Source: CALLPQ01 sp038531745 (GTDB lineage Bacteria; Pseudomonadota; Alphaproteobacteria; Caulobacterales; Parvularculaceae). From it: a DNA stretch of 64,000 nucleotides. Where the stretch lies: the NCBI GenBank assembly GCA_038531745.1, contig JBCBBJ010000002.1:252371-316370 (forward strand). The letters run 5' to 3'. Positions 27,100 through 35,950 of the stretch are shown piece after piece; the first letter of the stretch is position 1, and each line of letters opens with the position of its first letter. The notes under the pieces were generated by a model, which was not told where the DNA came from, ran no database searches, and saw only the letters and a program-made list of their open reading frames with translations. The position numbers and the translations under genes were made by a program.

Positions 27100-28242
27100 T
27101 TATTGACCGAAGCTTTCGATTGCGCTGAAAAGCTGTTGTACCTTTTGATGTTCGCCGGGTGTCAGGAGCGGGTTGGGCGTATCAAAAATCAAGACATACC
27201 GGTCCGCACGGCTCGTGTTCCACGCCTCATGCTCAATCGTGTCATCAAAGATCATCGCTGTGCCGAGGGTCCACGGGCGCGTTTGTGCGCCCACCCGCAA
27301 GGCGCACCCCTCCGGCACGATTAGGGGCAAATGCCCGATAAGCCGTGTATTGATTAACCCCGTGTGCGGCGGGATCTTGGTACCCGCCTTCAGCAACGAA
27401 AAAAGCACCGTGGGCGAATGACCTGGGATATCTGCCTTCGTCACTTTTTCCATGATCGCCGTGGTTTCGGGAAACTGCGCCTGCAGCGCGGGATCGGCCT
27501 TCCCGTCGCGCCACAAAAACAACGCACTCCAGCCCGCATTGTCCATCATGCCCGAATGGTCCGACCGCGCACTATCGGTATTGCGCGTCACATAGGGCTG
27601 AAACGCGTCTGCGGTTTGCAGATAGGCCGTCAATTCATTGCGGATGGTGTCGGTTGCCGCTTCAAGGCCTGGGCACCAATCAAATAGCGCCGCGTCATAA
27701 AAGGGCTGCGCCGGCAGGCCGGGGAAGTAATATTGCGTTGGTGTTTGGGCAAAAACCGGTTTGCGCCCGAACATGATATCAAGGGAATGGTCAAACCGTT
27801 CGGTCATCTCGTCTGTACCCGGATCACCCTGTGACGTCGAACCGTTTAGGGCCCTATTTAGATGCGCCTCATAAGCTTTCGCGTAGTCGGTGCATTTCGT
27901 TTGGGCCCGTTGCAAGGCCGCCATGAGGGGGCGCGCCTGGGCCGGATTTTGCTGCGATGCGGCAAGTGCCTGGCTAAAAAATGTACCGGCCAGCCGGGGA
28001 TTTTTTGCATGATCGTAAAACTCCCCCTTGGCGAGGAGAACCCGAATGTCCTGACCGTTGAGGGCCTGGGCCGCGTCGAGCGCTGCAAATTGCGCGTTGG
28101 TATCCCCGGCTCGCTTTTCAATTTCGCTGAGGAGAAGCCATCCCTCTACGGAGGGTTTTGCGGCTGACAACGTGGTAATCAGGCCCCGGGCCTCGTCGAG
28201 ACGCCCGGCCTGGAGGGCAGCGTGGGCTGCAGAAAGGGTCAT
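27100..28242 (-). CDS. TPR plus aspartyl/asparaginyl beta-hydroxylase-domain protein
   Basis: 380 aa. The N-terminal 130 residues form TPR-like helices (AHAALQAGRLDEARGLITTL and following). The C-terminal half is an AspH-type double-stranded beta-helix: GTKIPPHTGLINTRLIGHLPL near residue 295, with the first iron-ligand His, and MIFDDTIEHEAWNTSRADRY near 340, with the second His and a 2-oxoglutarate-binding Arg. It probably hydroxylates a peptide or small substrate in the cytosol. It lies 114 bp downstream of ctpA on the same strand. Confidence 0.86.
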   Translation of the reverse strand: MTLSAAHAALQAGRLDEARGLITTLSAAKPSVEGWLLLSEIEKRAGDTNAQFAALDAAQALNGQDIRVLLAKGEFYDHAKNPRLAGTFFSQALAASQQNPAQARPLMAALQRAQTKCTDYAKAYEAHLNRALNGSTSQGDPGTDEMTERFDHSLDIMFGRKPVFAQTPTQYYFPGLPAQPFYDAALFDWCPGLEAATDTIRNELTAYLQTADAFQPYVTRNTDSARSDHSGMMDNAGWSALFLWRDGKADPALQAQFPETTAIMEKVTKADIPGHSPTVLFSLLKAGTKIPPHTGLINTRLIGHLPLIVPEGCALRVGAQTRPWTLGTAMIFDDTIEHEAWNTSRADRYVLIFDTPNPLLTPGEHQKVQQLFSAIESFGQ

Positions 28243-28356
28243 AGCCGCCCCATTTTAGTCCTCAGGCCCAAGCGTCAGGTATAAGAGACCAGCAACAAAC
28301 CATGTCGCGGCGGGAAAAAAACGATGGCCCGTCTTTTTGCCCGCCTGACGCGCCCC

Positions 28357-29868
28357 TTAGCGTTCCACCGTCGCCGCTTGAGCAAGGGCCTGTTTATATT
28401 GCGCATTATCGGCAAGGATTTCGAGGGCTTTTTCAAGCTGGCAATCGCGGAACTCCGCGTCTTCCTCTTCCGGCTGCTCGCACAGGAACGGCTCCACCGG
28501 CAACGGCGTATCACCGGCAATCTCATCGCCTTCGGGAATAGTGTCGCCCGATGGCGTCGCCGCTTCTTCATCAGAAGTGTCTGTCTCTGCCGCTACATTG
28601 GGCACATCAAGAGCACCCGGAAGGTCCGCTTCGCTGCGCCGCTCTGCCGGTGCATCCTGACCCGGATAAATGACCGGGAATGCAATATCAGGATCAATCC
28701 CCTGGGCCTGAATGGAGCGCCCTGACGGGGTATAATAACGTGCTGTTGTGAGCCTCAGGGCGCCTTGCTGCCCATTTTGCAGCGGGATAACCGTCTGTAC
28801 ACTGCCCTTACCAAAACTCTTTGTACCGAGGATGAGCGCGCGATTGCGGTCTTGCAAGGCACCAGCAACAATTTCCGAGGCGGAGGCGGAGCCCCCATTG
28901 ATCAGCACCACAACCGGGCGACCGTCGAGCAATTCGCCCTGCTTGCCCATCTCGCGCAACGTATCCTTTGGGCGGCGCCCGCGGGTTGAGACAATTTCGC
29001 CGCCACTCAAAAAGACATCGCTGATATCAACCGCCTGATCGAGAAGACCGCCCGGATTGGAGCGCAGGTCCAAGACGACGCCTTTCATGCCGCCGGCGAT
29101 CGTGTCATCCAATTCCTTGACCGCATCGCGAACATTTTCGCCAGCCCGCTGGGAGAATGTTGACACACGGATATAGCCGAAATTGCCTTCGGCCCGCGAC
29201 GACACCGGATTGATCCGGACAATGTCGCGCACCAGGGGCACCTTAAAGGTAGGCGCATCGCGGTCGCGCAAGATGGTTAATTCAACGGCGGTACCGCGCT
29301 CACCTTTCATCTGGGCGATGGCTTCATCAATGGTCTTGCCCTGTACCGGGTCGCCATCGATCTCGGTGATCAGGTCATTGGTTTGCAGACCAGCGCGGGC
29401 GGCGGGTGTATCATCAATGGGCGCGACAATCAGCACATAGCCCTTATCGGGCCCTTCATTGGGCATTTGCACCTGGATACCGAGCCCGGCAAAGCTGCCC
29501 TGGGTCTGTTCCTGCATGGTTTTGTAATCATCGGCGGGCAAATAGCTTGAATGGGGGTCCAAGGTTGAAAGCATGCCATCGATTGACCCTTTGATCAGGT
29601 CCTTATCGTTCGGCACGGTCACATAATTTTGATGAACCTCTTCATAGATGCGGCCAAAGAGATTGATATTGGTGAAATATTCAGCCGTGAATTTTGGGCG
29701 GGCAAACCCGCCGCTGACGATGGCACCGGCAATTAATGCTGCCCCCATCAAAAGCGCCGTCTGGCCGCGGGTGAAGACGGCCTTTGCGCGCGGTTTGCCG
29801 TCTGCAGCCATGGTGGGCGCTGACCCTGAACCGGGCTTCGGTGCTGATGGTTGGGGGGAGTGTGCCAT
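28357..29868 (-). CDS. CtpA-type S41 C-terminal processing protease
   Basis: 503 aa, periplasmic. An N-terminal hydrophobic segment near residues 33-55 anchors or exports it. A PDZ domain spans about 100-175 (FAGLGIQVQ, then TPAARAGLQTNDLITEIDG). The S41 catalytic block has Ser in NGGSASASEIVAGAL near residue 327 and Lys in LGTKSFGKGSVQT near 352. The last 100 residues are acidic and Pro-rich, then helical. GAGAGG seven bases before ATG 29868 favours it over GTG 29883. In many alphaproteobacteria it directly follows the envC homologue; here a 3.3-kb segment separates them. Confidence 0.92.
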   Translation of the reverse strand: MAHSPQPSAPKPGSGSAPTMAADGKPRAKAVFTRGQTALLMGAALIAGAIVSGGFARPKFTAEYFTNINLFGRIYEEVHQNYVTVPNDKDLIKGSIDGMLSTLDPHSSYLPADDYKTMQEQTQGSFAGLGIQVQMPNEGPDKGYVLIVAPIDDTPAARAGLQTNDLITEIDGDPVQGKTIDEAIAQMKGERGTAVELTILRDRDAPTFKVPLVRDIVRINPVSSRAEGNFGYIRVSTFSQRAGENVRDAVKELDDTIAGGMKGVVLDLRSNPGGLLDQAVDISDVFLSGGEIVSTRGRRPKDTLREMGKQGELLDGRPVVVLINGGSASASEIVAGALQDRNRALILGTKSFGKGSVQTVIPLQNGQQGALRLTTARYYTPSGRSIQAQGIDPDIAFPVIYPGQDAPAERRSEADLPGALDVPNVAAETDTSDEEAATPSGDTIPEGDEIAGDTPLPVEPFLCEQPEEEDAEFRDCQLEKALEILADNAQYKQALAQAATVER

Positions 29869-30311
29869 GAAAATGCCTCTCACGTCGCTGAACCTGGTGT
29901 GGTGTCTGGCAAAATATGCGCCAGAAATCTTAAAGGATTACGGGCCCGAGCGATCAGAAGACCACAGGTCCCGCCTAGCTTCAAGGGAGGCTTTGCGATC
30001 CGACGGCTTGGGGGGACGGCGTGAGGGAGACCCGGTTCACAGCACTGTCGGTACCCGAAATTGACCGGTTTGAAGCTGACCCAAGAAAAAGACCGGGAAA
30101 GGCCACGCGGCGACTGTTTCCGAGATAAGTCTTTCGATTTTTCGACGATCGCATGGGCTCGGTGCTCGGCGGTTTTACAACAGGTTCGGTTGCCCTAGGC
30201 CTGTGACCAAGCCCCCAAGCCAAGATCAACACCGCATCGGGGAGAAAACGAACGCCTTTTCTTTTCCATACTATAAGGTATGGTATGGGATATTTGCGAA
30301 GGAGGCATTCG
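29869..30311. other. Intergenic stretch without a supported gene
   Basis: This 443-bp stretch is upstream of ctpA (leftward) and the small membrane-protein gene (rightward), and should hold promoters for both. I see no open frame with a convincing start and no RNA gene. A GGAGG ribosome binding site for the next gene lies at about 30300-30304. It forms the left margin of the accessory insert. Confidence 0.5.
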
Positions 30312-30683
30312 ATGAACGCTTGGTTTTTGGGGGCAGGCATTGCTGCGGCCCTCGTGGCGCTGATCCATTTGGTCCTAGGGGGGCGAGAGATTGCGCGCCC
30401 CACGCTGACCCTCAGCGAGATGCCCTCGGTTGTCAGGTACACAAACTATTTCTGCTGGCATTTGGTCACCCTTGCGCTCACCCTTATGAGCACGGGGTTT
30501 TTCTATTCGGTTCATCCCGGACACCCTCCGGAGCCAGCTGCGGCGGCGCTCCTGTTTTCTTGCGGGTCTGCGCTTTTATGTTTTGGCGTGAATTTCAGGT
30601 TTGGTCTGAACCATGCCCACCACCCGCAATGGGCTCTTTTTCTCCCCGTTGCTGCTCTGGGCGCGATTGGCTTTTTGCCATGA
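30312..30683 (+). CDS. Small four-helix membrane protein paired with a TetR regulator
   Basis: 123 aa, mostly hydrophobic, with about four membrane segments (residues 3-23, 50-70, 77-98 and 105-122). The family is unknown to me. GGAGG sits seven bases before ATG 30312. The stop overlaps the TetR start by four bases (ATGA), so the pair is translationally coupled and the regulator probably controls its own operon. The pair occupies the left half of the segment that splits ctpA from envC. Confidence 0.78.
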   Translation: MNAWFLGAGIAAALVALIHLVLGGREIARPTLTLSEMPSVVRYTNYFCWHLVTLALTLMSTGFFYSVHPGHPPEPAAAALLFSCGSALLCFGVNFRFGLNHAHHPQWALFLPVAALGAIGFLP

Positions 30684-31237
30684 GAAACCTCGCGCCCCGC
30701 ATGAAGCGAGCCCAGTGGATCGAGCTCGGTTTTGAGGCCGTGAAAGCGGAGCAGCCTGACGCGCTCACAATCGAAAGCCTGTGCACCGCCGCTGGGCGCA
30801 CGAAGGGGTCCTTCTATCACCATTTCGACGGCATCGAGGCTTTTGTGGAGGCCCTCTTCGATGCGTGGGAAAGGACGTTCACAGACAAAATCATTGAACA
30901 GTCGTCGGGCGAACCGGGCCCGAAAAATCAACTCATGGCGCTGGACACCCTTGCCGGGATGCTCGACCGCGATACCGAACAGGGAATGCGCCGTCTTGCC
31001 AGCCGGTGGCCCCACGCGGCGGCGCGCGTCGCGCATGTGGATGACAAGCGCATCGCCTTCCTTGAGGCGCTCTATTCAGACCTCAACCTGCCAAACCTCG
31101 ACGCGGCAGCGCTGGCACGGGTTGAGTACGCAGCCTTTCTGGGGTTTCAACAGCTTGCCCCACAAACAGTCGGGACAAACCAAACAGACCTCTATGCGCG
31201 GTATCTGAAGGTGATTTTGAAGCGAGGAACGGGTTAG
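30680..31237 (+). CDS. TetR-family transcriptional regulator
   Basis: 185 aa. The N-terminal helix-turn-helix is clear: WIELGFEAVKAEQPDALTIESLCTAAGRTKGSFYHHFDGIEAFVEALF (residues about 12-58), ending in the SFYHHF signature of TetR proteins. The C-terminal ligand domain is helical with no identifiable ligand. The start is ATG at 30680, overlapping the stop of the membrane-protein gene; the longer open frame upstream has no support. Confidence 0.9.
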   Translation: MRNLAPRMKRAQWIELGFEAVKAEQPDALTIESLCTAAGRTKGSFYHHFDGIEAFVEALFDAWERTFTDKIIEQSSGEPGPKNQLMALDTLAGMLDRDTEQGMRRLASRWPHAAARVAHVDDKRIAFLEALYSDLNLPNLDAAALARVEYAAFLGFQQLAPQTVGTNQTDLYARYLKVILKRGTG

Positions 31238-31362
31238 CGAGCGTTGACGGTACATTGCGCCCTCATCAACTCTGTTGTATATTGGCTTCATCCCTATTTT
31301 CCTGCCACAGCCGTATCACCGAAGAAGGGGGATCAAACTTCAAGTCCAATAACGATGGTGAC

Positions 31363-31382
31363 CTCAACCGATCGACGCAACG
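31363..31382 (+). repeat. Left terminal inverted repeat of the IS30 element
   Basis: Reads CTCAACCGATCGACGCAACG inward. It matches the reverse complement of the right end (CTCAAAGGGTCGATGCAACG) at 16 of 20 positions. It lies immediately beside the stop codon of the small membrane-protein gene, not beside the transposase stop. Confidence 0.65.
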
Positions 31383-31383
31383 C

Positions 31384-31755
31384 TTAATATATACTCTTAC
31401 TCAGGCCCGGATTGGCGTCATAACCCAATAAGATGTTGAATGCGTCTGCGCTTGCTAAACCGGTTAGTATAAGCACTAGTGGCCAACCCGCAATTAGCCA
31501 AACGAGAAACCCCTTAAGCAGTACTGCCAAAAGTCTTTGAACAAATGGATTTCGGGGATCGTTCATCCAGAATAGGCCGCGCTTGTTCTTCCAAGCGTCT
31601 CTTAGGCCAGAAATCCAAGCTTTTGCGGCCAAGAACCAATAGAACAGGAAGCCAATCGCACCAATGAGAAACATGAGAAAGAATAGATAACGCAGATACT
31701 CCACGTGCTCCCAATTCGAAAGCGCCAAGATATATGGATTCAATGGATTGTTCAT
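31384..31755 (-). CDS. Small two-helix membrane protein, probable IS passenger
   Basis: 123 aa with two strong hydrophobic segments (EYLRYLFFLMFLIGAIGFLF near residue 20-40, and LLKGFLVWLIAGWPLVLILTG near 85-105). GGGAG lies four bases before ATG 31755, a good ribosome binding site. No known family is recognised. It is placed inside the IS30 element by the inverted repeats and is co-directional with the transposase, 48 bp downstream, so it may be carried along by transposition. Confidence 0.6.
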   Translation of the reverse strand: MNNPLNPYILALSNWEHVEYLRYLFFLMFLIGAIGFLFYWFLAAKAWISGLRDAWKNKRGLFWMNDPRNPFVQRLLAVLLKGFLVWLIAGWPLVLILTGLASADAFNILLGYDANPGLSKSIY

Positions 31756-31803
31756 CAATCTCCCAGTAGATTTGGAAAAACACCGATACCTAAATTTCGG
31801 CGG

Positions 31804-32949
31804 TCAGTATGGCATCAAACTTCTCGGCAGGCGAATGAAGTTGAGCGTCTTTCTGGGACGCTCATTTATCTCCCTGGCAACCGCATCAAATACTGCTTGC
31901 GAATGAACTGATAAATCTGTTCGTTTCGGAAAATACTGCCTCAACAATCGATTTGTGTTCTCGTTTGAGCCTCGCTGCCACGGGCTTTGCGGGTCACAGA
32001 AATAGACATCGACATCTGTTTCGTCAGAGAACCGACGATGATCGGCCATCTCTAACCCTCGATCCCAAGTCAGCGATTTGAGCAAGTGGGATGGCATCTT
32101 TTGGGCTTGCCGAATAAGAGCCGAAATCACTTCGTTCGTGTTCTTGCTACTGACCTTCAACAGAATGCAGTATCGCGAATGCCGTTCGACTAAAGTGGCC
32201 ATATAACTTCCTCCTGCGCCTACAATCAGATCACCTTCCCAGTGGCCCGGAACGGCCCGATCTTCTACGGAGGGAGGCCGATCGCGAATGGAAACTGCAT
32301 CAACGATCTGTCCGCAAGAATCGCCTTTGCTGGTTGCATGGCGTGATCTTCGGATTGTCCGCCTCGACCGCAAGTTTGCCATGAGTTCTTTCTTCAATAC
32401 ACCGCGCGCCTGAATGAATAGGCTCTTGTAGATCGTCTCATGAGACACCCATTTGTCCCTGTCGTAGACAAACTCCCGTTTTAGCAAGCCCGCTATCTGT
32501 TCAGGTGACCAATTGATCTTCAACTTCTCGGTCACCACGCGGCGCAGCCATTTATTGCCCGCCAGCTTACAGGCCTTTGGCCGCCTTGACGCGTCCCAAG
32601 CCCGCTGTTCTGCATTTGCGGCCCGATAAGCAGTTCGCCCTCCGTTGCGGCGTATTTCACGGCTGATTGTCGAAGCAGCTCGCCCGACATACTCAGCAAT
32701 CGCGCGGATACTCAAGCCCTGCGCAAGCCCGCGCGAAATCTCCTCACGCTCGCAAAGCGTCAAGGATTTTAGATGTCTTTTTCGTTCAGGCGGTCGTATT
32801 CCGCCGGTACGCGAAAGAACCAGATAAATGGCGGATGATGTCTTATCGAAAGCTCTGCCGATTGCTTTCAGCGACTCCCCACGGCTCCAACGAGCCCAAA
32901 GCTCTTCCGTTTGATCAATTGTCAAATGTTGACGCGGCTTCCTTGCCAT
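31804..32949 (-). CDS. IS30-family transposase
   Basis: 381 aa, full length. The N-terminal helix-turn-helix regions include LTLCEREEISRGLAQGLSIRAIAEYVGRAASTISREI (residues about 64-100). The DDE catalytic core is complete: Asp in GHWEGDLIVG near residue 240, Asp in LTWDRGLEMADH near 296, and Glu in SPWQRGSNENTNRLLRQYFPK near 330. No frameshift or internal stop is seen, so the enzyme may be active. Confidence 0.95.
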   Translation of the reverse strand: MARKPRQHLTIDQTEELWARWSRGESLKAIGRAFDKTSSAIYLVLSRTGGIRPPERKRHLKSLTLCEREEISRGLAQGLSIRAIAEYVGRAASTISREIRRNGGRTAYRAANAEQRAWDASRRPKACKLAGNKWLRRVVTEKLKINWSPEQIAGLLKREFVYDRDKWVSHETIYKSLFIQARGVLKKELMANLRSRRTIRRSRHATSKGDSCGQIVDAVSIRDRPPSVEDRAVPGHWEGDLIVGAGGSYMATLVERHSRYCILLKVSSKNTNEVISALIRQAQKMPSHLLKSLTWDRGLEMADHRRFSDETDVDVYFCDPQSPWQRGSNENTNRLLRQYFPKRTDLSVHSQAVFDAVAREINERPRKTLNFIRLPRSLMPY

Positions 32950-32985
32950 GCTGACAACGCTCCTTCTTTGCGATCAAAGAACTTG

Positions 32986-33005
32986 CGTTGCATCGACCCT
33001 TTGAG
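32986..33005 (-). repeat. Right terminal inverted repeat of the IS30 element
   Basis: On the minus strand it reads CTCAAAGGGTCGATGCAACG inward, about 36 bp upstream of the transposase start. It pairs with the left repeat at 31363-31382. The beginning of the following 160 bp before the envC homologue shows no gene. Confidence 0.65.
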
Positions 33006-33172
33006 TCTGCCTTCATTATCGGAAGGCTTGAACGATGAATATCCACGGAAAGCGGACATTCGCAATGAAGTCAATTACAACCGCTTCGGGCAATATCGGG
33101 TCATTTTCATTGTGCATGACACCTAAAGCATGAGCACTCCCGGGCTCAATCATTCACCCTCTCAAAACCCCC

Positions 33173-34687
33173 TCAAAAATTCGCTTCGGCTACCGCTTTG
33201 GAGGAGAACCATTGGGCCGGGTTTACCGGTTCGCCGTTGCGCCGCACCTGCACATCCAGGGTTGCCTGCGCCCCGGTCATTTCGGCGAGGGGCTCGCCCG
33301 CTTTGACGATTTGGCCCTCATCGACGAGGAACCGCCCGACGCCCAGCATCAGCATGTGGTAGCCGCCGCCCACATCGAGGACGATCATGTTACCGGTCAG
33401 CTCCCACGGCTGGGCGAAGACAACTTTTGCCTCATAGGGCGCGGTCACGATGGCTTGGTCGCGCACAGCAATGCGGATGCCATCGGCCCGGTCCCCCAGC
33501 TTATCGCGCTGGCCGAATTTTGTGGTGATGCGGCCCACAACGGGCATTTTGAGGGCGCCGCGCGCCTGAACAAAGGAGATGGCTGGCTTGAAAACCGTGG
33601 CCACATCCTCGCGCCTCAATGTTGGTCGCCTGGCCTGACCGCGCTGATTACTGCCACGCCGACCCGGGGATGCGTTGTCCCGCGCACCCTCGGCAATAAT
33701 CTGGATGCCATCGGGTTCATCGGTGGTGTCAATGGCCGGGTCACCGGCCCCGGGTGCACCGGCCCCGTCGATGGCCAGCGCATTGGCGGGTTGCACCCTC
33801 GGGGGTTTCGGGCGCGGCGTAATGGAATGGGCAACCGCCCGCAACCGCGCCACCACATCCTTGATTGAGGTTGCCCGCGCAGCCAATGTTGCGGTTTCGC
33901 GCTGCGCTGCAGCGGCAAGCCGGTCGGCCACATCGCGTTCAGCCTCCTTAACCTTGAGATCATCGGCAAGGAACCGCCGCCGGGAGGCCAGCGAAATGGC
34001 CGTGCGTTCATAAGCAACCCGTTGATCGGCAAGGGCGGTGCGCGCGGCGGTCAATTGATCGACCAACCCCCGCAAGTCTTCGGCCCGCGTCGCTAGCGCC
34101 GGGGCGGCTTCGGACAGGAGCAATGCTGCGCGGGCCGCCCGGTTGGCATCATCGGGCGAGACCAGAAGTGCAGGCGGCTGAGACATCTCAAAAGCCTGTA
34201 ACGCGGCAAGCACAGCGGACAGATTGCTTTGCTCGGCGGCGAGTTTTTCCGCCATCTCTTTTTCTTCAGCCTCCAACCGCACAAGCTCGCGCTCTATCCG
34301 GGCGATTTCACGTTCGGAGTCCTGAATGGAATCCGCCGTCTCAATCAACCGGTAGCGCAGCTTGCGGATTTCCTGGGCCCGCGCTTCTGCCTCTTTCTTC
34401 AACTGGGCTTCTTCGGCGGCCTTGCTGCGCAGGGCGTCTTCAATTTCCTGCAGGGCCGTGTCTTCCGGCAATGCGGTGCCCTGCGCCTTTTTTTGCGCGG
34501 CTTCAGCCTGCCAGGCGTGGGCGGGCGCGAGCGTGAAGGTGAGACCCAGAAGCACACCGGCACACACCAGCGCCAACCCCGATGCGCACCGTTCTGGTGC
34601 GTGAGGGTGCCGGTCACGGGTAAAGAAGGGGCAGGGGTCCATTAGCAAAGGGTAAAGCGCCCTGCGGGCCCTCGCAAGGTCAGACAC
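33173..34687 (-). CDS. EnvC-like murein hydrolase activator (coiled coil plus degenerate LytM/M23 domain)
   Basis: 504 aa, periplasmic. A signal peptide is near residues 40-60 (SGLALVCAGVLLGLTFTLAPAHA). Long coiled coils span about 75-285 (rich in EEAQLKKEAEARAQEIRKLR-type heptads). A C-terminal LytM domain spans about 380-500 (TKFGQRDKLGDRADGIRIAV, then GNMIVLDVGGGYHMLMLGVG). Zn-binding His/Asp residues of active M23 enzymes are largely absent, as in EnvC, which activates amidases under FtsEX control. The GTG start at 34687 overlaps rlmH by eight bases; ATG 34642 is an alternative. Confidence 0.88.
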   Translation of the reverse strand: MSDLARARRALYPLLMDPCPFFTRDRHPHAPERCASGLALVCAGVLLGLTFTLAPAHAWQAEAAQKKAQGTALPEDTALQEIEDALRSKAAEEAQLKKEAEARAQEIRKLRYRLIETADSIQDSEREIARIERELVRLEAEEKEMAEKLAAEQSNLSAVLAALQAFEMSQPPALLVSPDDANRAARAALLLSEAAPALATRAEDLRGLVDQLTAARTALADQRVAYERTAISLASRRRFLADDLKVKEAERDVADRLAAAAQRETATLAARATSIKDVVARLRAVAHSITPRPKPPRVQPANALAIDGAGAPGAGDPAIDTTDEPDGIQIIAEGARDNASPGRRGSNQRGQARRPTLRREDVATVFKPAISFVQARGALKMPVVGRITTKFGQRDKLGDRADGIRIAVRDQAIVTAPYEAKVVFAQPWELTGNMIVLDVGGGYHMLMLGVGRFLVDEGQIVKAGEPLAEMTGAQATLDVQVRRNGEPVNPAQWFSSKAVAEANF

Positions 34688-35165
34688 GGTGATAGGGGTG
34701 GCCCGCCAGGATCGTCATGGCACGGTATATCTGCTCACAAAGCATCACACGCACCAGCATATGGGGCCAGGTCGCCTTGCCAAACCGCCAAACCGCGTTC
34801 GCCCGCGCGCTAATTTCTGGGCCATGACCATCGGCGCCGCCCACGAGGAACACCAACCGCGGCGCCCCGTCATCGCGCTGGCGCGCCAGATGGTTGGCGA
34901 TGCTGGCGCTTTCCATATCCTTGCCCCGCTCATCAAGGGCAATCACATGGTCGCGCTCGGTCACGCGGGAGAGGAGCCATTGTCCCTCTCTATTTTTAAG
35001 CGCGGTACCAACAAAATTGCCGCTGACCTCATGACTTTCCACCGTTGACGCCCGAAAGCCCAGATTGGGGGCCAGGCGGTTGGTACGATCAAGATAGTCA
35101 GCAATCACATGGGATTTTGGATCGGTCGATTTTAATCGACCAAGGGCCCGAATGCACAATTCCAT
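34680..35165 (-). CDS. rlmH: 23S rRNA (pseudouridine1915-N3)-methyltransferase RlmH
   Basis: 161 aa SPOUT-class enzyme that methylates pseudouridine 1915 of helix 69. Typical sequences: VIALDERGKDMESASIANHLA near residue 75-95, LVFLVGGADGHG near 104-115, and WPHMLVRVMLCEQIYRAMTILAGHPYHR at the C-terminus, which forms the knot and substrate contacts. It is part of the conserved rsfS-rlmH-envC order and overlaps the envC start. Confidence 0.95.
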   Translation of the reverse strand: MELCIRALGRLKSTDPKSHVIADYLDRTNRLAPNLGFRASTVESHEVSGNFVGTALKNREGQWLLSRVTERDHVIALDERGKDMESASIANHLARQRDDGAPRLVFLVGGADGHGPEISARANAVWRFGKATWPHMLVRVMLCEQIYRAMTILAGHPYHRV

Positions 35166-35230
35166 GGCACCTTGATGCTCCGATTACTGAACGCCGGACC
35201 GCGTCGTGACCGCCAGGCCGTTTCGCCGCG

Positions 35231-35827
35231 CTAACCGTCGCCCGGTGTCTCGGTTCGAGTTTGGCCTGATAGCGCAGCACCATCTCCCTCTTGAGCGCTC
35301 TCAGGGGCGCCCTCTGGGGATGGTGCAACACTCGCGCGGGCTGCTTCGGACCAGATGCGTTCAAGGTTGTAGAACGCACGCACCTCTGGCCGGAAAAGAT
35401 GCAAGATCACGTCACCCGCATCAATCAGCACCCAGTCGCATGCGGGCTTGCCCTCAACCTTGACCTCTTTCATCCCCGCCTCTTTAAGCGACCGCAAAAT
35501 CTTGTCGGCGGTTGCGCTCACGTGACGGGCGGAGCGCCCCGAGGCAATAATCATCGTATCGGCAATCTCTGATTTACCGTCGAGGCTGATGGCGGTGATG
35601 TCGGCGGTTTTTTCTTCGTCCAGCCGGGCGAGGAGATAATCGCGCAAGGTTTTTACATGGACGTCAGCGTCAACACCGGAAAGATCGGGGACCGGCAATT
35701 GGGAAACAGGCGCAGCCGCGGTTTGTGCCGCGTTTGCCGGTGTGTTGGTTGCCACGGTTGCCAATGGTGTCGTTGGCGAAGACCCGGCGGGTCCGGAACC
35801 TGTGTGAGGGGTCAGAATGGTCTCCAT
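35231..35827 (-). CDS. rsfS: Ribosome silencing factor RsfS
   Basis: About 198 aa. The RsfS/Iojap core spans residues 55-160: LRDYLLARLDEEKTADITAISLDGKSEIADTMIIASGRSARHV, then VEGKPACDWVLIDAGDVILHLFRPEVRAFYNLERIW. It binds L14 and blocks 30S-50S joining in stationary phase. A low-complexity N-terminal leader of about 50 residues and a polar tail of about 30 are additions to the usual 105-120-aa protein. GTG at 35848 is an alternative start. Confidence 0.93.
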   Translation of the reverse strand: METILTPHTGSGPAGSSPTTPLATVATNTPANAAQTAAAPVSQLPVPDLSGVDADVHVKTLRDYLLARLDEEKTADITAISLDGKSEIADTMIIASGRSARHVSATADKILRSLKEAGMKEVKVEGKPACDWVLIDAGDVILHLFRPEVRAFYNLERIWSEAARASVAPSPEGAPESAQEGDGAALSGQTRTETPGDG

Positions 35828-35950
35828 AAAAGCTGCGGGCCCTACCACGCCGCGACTCCAGCATAAAAGGCTTTTGCGTCATCAACAATAGCCCGGCCGG
35901 ACCCGCGTCAAAATTGAAATGGGGGCCACCGGGCGCATGGTGAGCGTGCG

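Larger units (their letters stand above)
31363..33005. mobile_element. IS30-family insertion element with a passenger gene
   Basis: About 1.64 kb, bounded by imperfect terminal inverted repeats (left 31363-31382, right 32986-33005, 16 of 20 positions matching). It encodes an IS30-type DDE transposase on the minus strand and, downstream of it, a small membrane-protein gene whose stop codon abuts the left repeat. Ordinary IS30 elements are 1.0-1.25 kb with only a transposase. No target duplication is obvious at the outer edges, so the exact ends are uncertain by a few bases. Confidence 0.7.
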
